Positions 63,201-64,000 of a stretch of DNA of 64,000 nt are shown piece after piece. Location of the stretch: the NCBI RefSeq assembly GCF_004795895.1, contig NZ_CP039250.1, positions 3,162,001-3,226,000 on the forward strand, written 5' to 3'. The DNA is from Sphingopyxis sp. PAMC25046 (GTDB taxonomy: Bacteria > Pseudomonadota > Alphaproteobacteria > Sphingomonadales > Sphingomonadaceae). A program made the translations under genes and the position numbers. How positions within the stretch are numbered: position 1 is the first letter of the stretch; the number at the start of each line of letters is the position of its first letter. The notes beneath the pieces were generated by a model. It made no database searches and was not told where the DNA came from. It saw only the letters and a list, made by a program, of their open reading frames with translations.

Positions 63201-63593
63201 GATGCGCGAGCCGGTGACGATGATCTCTTCCCCGGTGGTTTCGGTACCGACGCTGGCTTGCGGGCGGCTTGCCGCGCGGCGGATCACTACCGCGCCTTTG
63301 GCGTTCTGGACGACTTCGAGTCCCTTGTTCGCGAGCATCAGCCGGAGCGCTTCGATCGGCGTATAGTTGCCGTTCACCGCATTCGTCTTGATCCCCGCAA
63401 GATCGGCGTCAGGCACCATGACCTGCACGCCCGACTGCACGGCGAGGCGCTGGACCGTCTGCGCGGCATCGCCCGAAGGGATCGAATAGCTTTGCCGCTG
63501 CTGAGCCGCGGCGGGTGCCGCCCAAAGCATCGTCGTCGCCACACCAACCATCAGCGCAGTGCGCTTGTTCAACCGGCTTGCCTGCCCCCACAT
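60219..63593 (-). CDS. TonB-dependent receptor with STN signalling domain
   Basis: A 1124-aa protein. A signal sequence ending APAAAQ precedes a secretin/TonB N-terminal (STN) domain (SYSIPSGDAAQTVQRLAVQS to about residue 105). Then come the TonB box region EEIIVTGSRI, plug and barrel ending AYLLTASASF. The barrel has large loops with Cys pairs (IICGGNAPAGC, SCYDSASYPATDACG). The STN domain implies transmembrane signalling to the FecR protein upstream. ATG 63593-63591 follows GGGAGGC. It is the probable import gate for the peptidase operon. Confidence 0.94.
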   Translation of the reverse strand: MWGQASRLNKRTALMVGVATTMLWAAPAAAQQRQSYSIPSGDAAQTVQRLAVQSGVQVMVPDADLAGIKTNAVNGNYTPIEALRLMLANKGLEVVQNAKGAVVIRRAASRPQASVGTETTGEEIIVTGSRIERAGFDTLQPAMVEDAEEIERRGYVNVAQALEANPLFGTSDSSAVGGNQAINGTGQRFVNMFSLGSQRTLTLVNGRRFVSANSAAASGNASAGSQVDLNLIPTGLVDRVETIAIGGAPIYGSDAIAGTVNIILKDNFDGLQISGLAGLNEDGDSHQYAIRGLAGTNFSEGRGNIVVGLEYSKQSGLLYGDRFGGFRNTIPNPENTSSTDGIPALSVVDDYRFAVFTEGGLPYFDSGAGGLLGVDGPGVSLPGFGIAPNGNYIFDAQGRPLQFGANGELVPYDVGTVVSDILASAGLGALGVFPLATSGGDGFSLADNTSLLTPTDRVLGNLLAHYDVTPNLRVFFEGAYARSKVVRLSDLTSVAAPGLIGGPKLTFSVDNPFLSDQARSILQANGLTTFNLNRNLNDIVQREPQQTVQNLYRFVGGLEGHFDVAGERWNWDVSYNYGRVRNNSRVTYVNPERFLAAVNAVEAPDGSIICGGNAPAGCVPINLFGYGSPSDEAAAYVSEAGRSKSTNTQTVLTANLGGKLPFGISSERIAFNIGVERRVEKAVFAPDAVLQAGDRLLGEGIGAYSPVSGKFGTREVYGELVVPLISDDQNFPLIRSAEFDGSIRYVDHSIAGGAITWSAGGRIAPKLGGIGEGLTLRGVYTRAIRSPAISELFAASSPVTNTLSDPCSKDNYNRGNNPDVRAANCAAALAAVSAPAPNAFTPTTNIRSASGSLSGNENLDNEKAKSWSLGLVYQPPAIPGFRFAADWTDVRLTGGIENLDINSLMASCYDSASYPATDACGNFRRLTAADIAAGNGTGGAQRNPGDIANGFTTGFVNTSTLHFAGLIVAADYGFDISSLIPSSGGRNAMRLGTKLFYTDTYEQVLFAGQPVTEAAGTVGLPKWRVQSYVGATLGDVDLDVQVLWRDKTKFSLDQTIEDTPINDVGAYTLVNGTIGFNVGERFRLQLIVNNIFDREIPYAALARRSFGSFDFLGRAYLLTASASF

Positions 63594-63660
63594 CGTCTTG
63601 CCTCCCTCATGCCCCGGAGCGATTCTGCGCTTCCATAAGCAAATGAGCGACGGCATCCGG

Positions 63661-63670
63661 AAATCCGCTA
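63661..63670. promoter_or_regulatory. AAATCCGCTA half-site before the TBDR gene
   Basis: A 9/10 match to the AAATCCGCCA motif found inverted at 36163-36187 and 46541-46583. A single half-site, so weaker evidence. Confidence 0.25.
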
Positions 63671-64000
63671 TCAGTGCGACGGAGAATTCTGCTGACGCAC
63701 CAAAACGAGTTCGTCCCCGCGACGCACGACCTCGCCGTTGAAGGCCTCGGCCGCGGCGCCGGCGAACGCCTGCGCATCGCCGAGTTTGAAAACGCCCATG
63801 AACTCGGCGCGCGCGAGCGTGGGGTCCTCGATCACGACCCGTAAATTGGAATAGCGGTTCACCTCCTCGGCCGCCGCCCCCAATTGTTGACCATTGAAGA
63901 CGAGCACGCCGTTGCGCCACGCAATCCGGCGTTCGACATCGGCGGCATCCAGCACCGCCTTGCGTGGCCCGGTCGCGGCGGCGACAAATTGTTCGTTGCG
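63671..64000 (-). CDS. FecR-family anti-sigma regulator, C-terminal part (runs off window)
   Basis: The frame is open from the right window edge to 63671, with about 109 residues visible. It has RNGVLVFNGQQLGAAAEEVN and RYSNLRVVIEDPTLA, then the FecR C-terminal domain that contacts an STN domain. The sigma-factor partner would lie off the window. It precedes the TBDR by 77 nt on the same strand, the standard FecR-FecA order. The GTG at 63955 is internal, not the start. Confidence 0.85.
   Translation of the reverse strand, partial: RNEQFVAAATGPRKAVLDAADVERRIAWRNGVLVFNGQQLGAAAEEVNRYSNLRVVIEDPTLARAEFMGVFKLGDAQAFAGAAAEAFNGEVVRRGDELVLVRQQNSPSH

Noticed and set aside
58214-64000. Lasso-peptide isopeptidase/TBDR/FecR cluster, as known in sphingomonads
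   Set aside because: The S9 peptidase, TBDR and FecR fit the neighbourhood, but no lasso precursor, B protease or C cyclase gene is present in the window. A scavenging role needs fewer assumptions.

Overview
This 64 kb window is a high-GC alphaproteobacterial chromosome segment. It is most likely from a sphingomonad such as Sphingopyxis or Sphingomonas. The pointers are the many TonB-dependent receptors (TBDRs), the FecR-type signalling, the layout of the type II secretion (T2SS) operon, and an intergenic palindrome of the kind common in sphingomonads, which encodes the peptide FALSLSKG when read through. No phage, integrase, transposase gene or CRISPR array was seen.

Region 1 (1-14.3 kb). 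A minus-strand T2SS operon gspC-D-E-F-G-H-I-J-K-L runs off the left edge. Upstream on the same strand are a TBDR and a beta-helix-like lipoprotein, then tRNA-Leu(GAG). Both transcription units are preceded by 11-bp-phased GTCA repeats that look like Pho boxes, so the secretion system may belong to a phosphate-starvation regulon. A 268-bp inverted-repeat element separates gspK from gspL. A small palindromic repeat has inserted into the start of gspJ.

Region 2 (14.3-19.5 kb). A mixed accessory block follows the tRNA: a small unknown ORF, a LysE-type exporter, an epoxide-hydrolase-like protein, a Tat-exported metallo-beta-lactamase-fold protein, a cupin, a LysR regulator and a SnoaL-like protein.

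Region 3 (19.6-28.6 kb). This is an ECF-sigma/Ser-Thr-kinase module: a trimeric autotransporter, an ECF sigma factor, an LGFP-repeat protein, a membrane kinase with a TPR-like tail, a LuxR regulator, a small secreted protein and a Tat-exported FAD oxidase. An 18-bp motif recurs upstream of three of these genes.

Region 4 (28.6-35.1 kb). A NarL-type two-component system lies behind two exported proteins, one with PDGT repeats. Opposite them are a PAN/Apple-domain protein and a small secreted protein.

Region 5 (35.1-64 kb). This is a large peptide or N-acyl compound scavenging locus. At the right edge FecR and an STN-domain TBDR lead into five predicted periplasmic peptidases joined by 4-nt overlaps (S9, two DUF885, M1-like, M19-like). 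Facing them is a plus-strand operon of an aminotransferase and a polyamine-type ABC transporter. Further left are two tandem pairs of amidohydrolases, an M16 peptidase, a prolidase-like amidohydrolase and a DHDPS-family lyase/synthase. A second 269-bp copy of the element from the T2SS operon lies inside the ABC operon and now supplies the start codon of a permease. A shared AAATCCGCCA inverted motif sits at the two divergent promoters.
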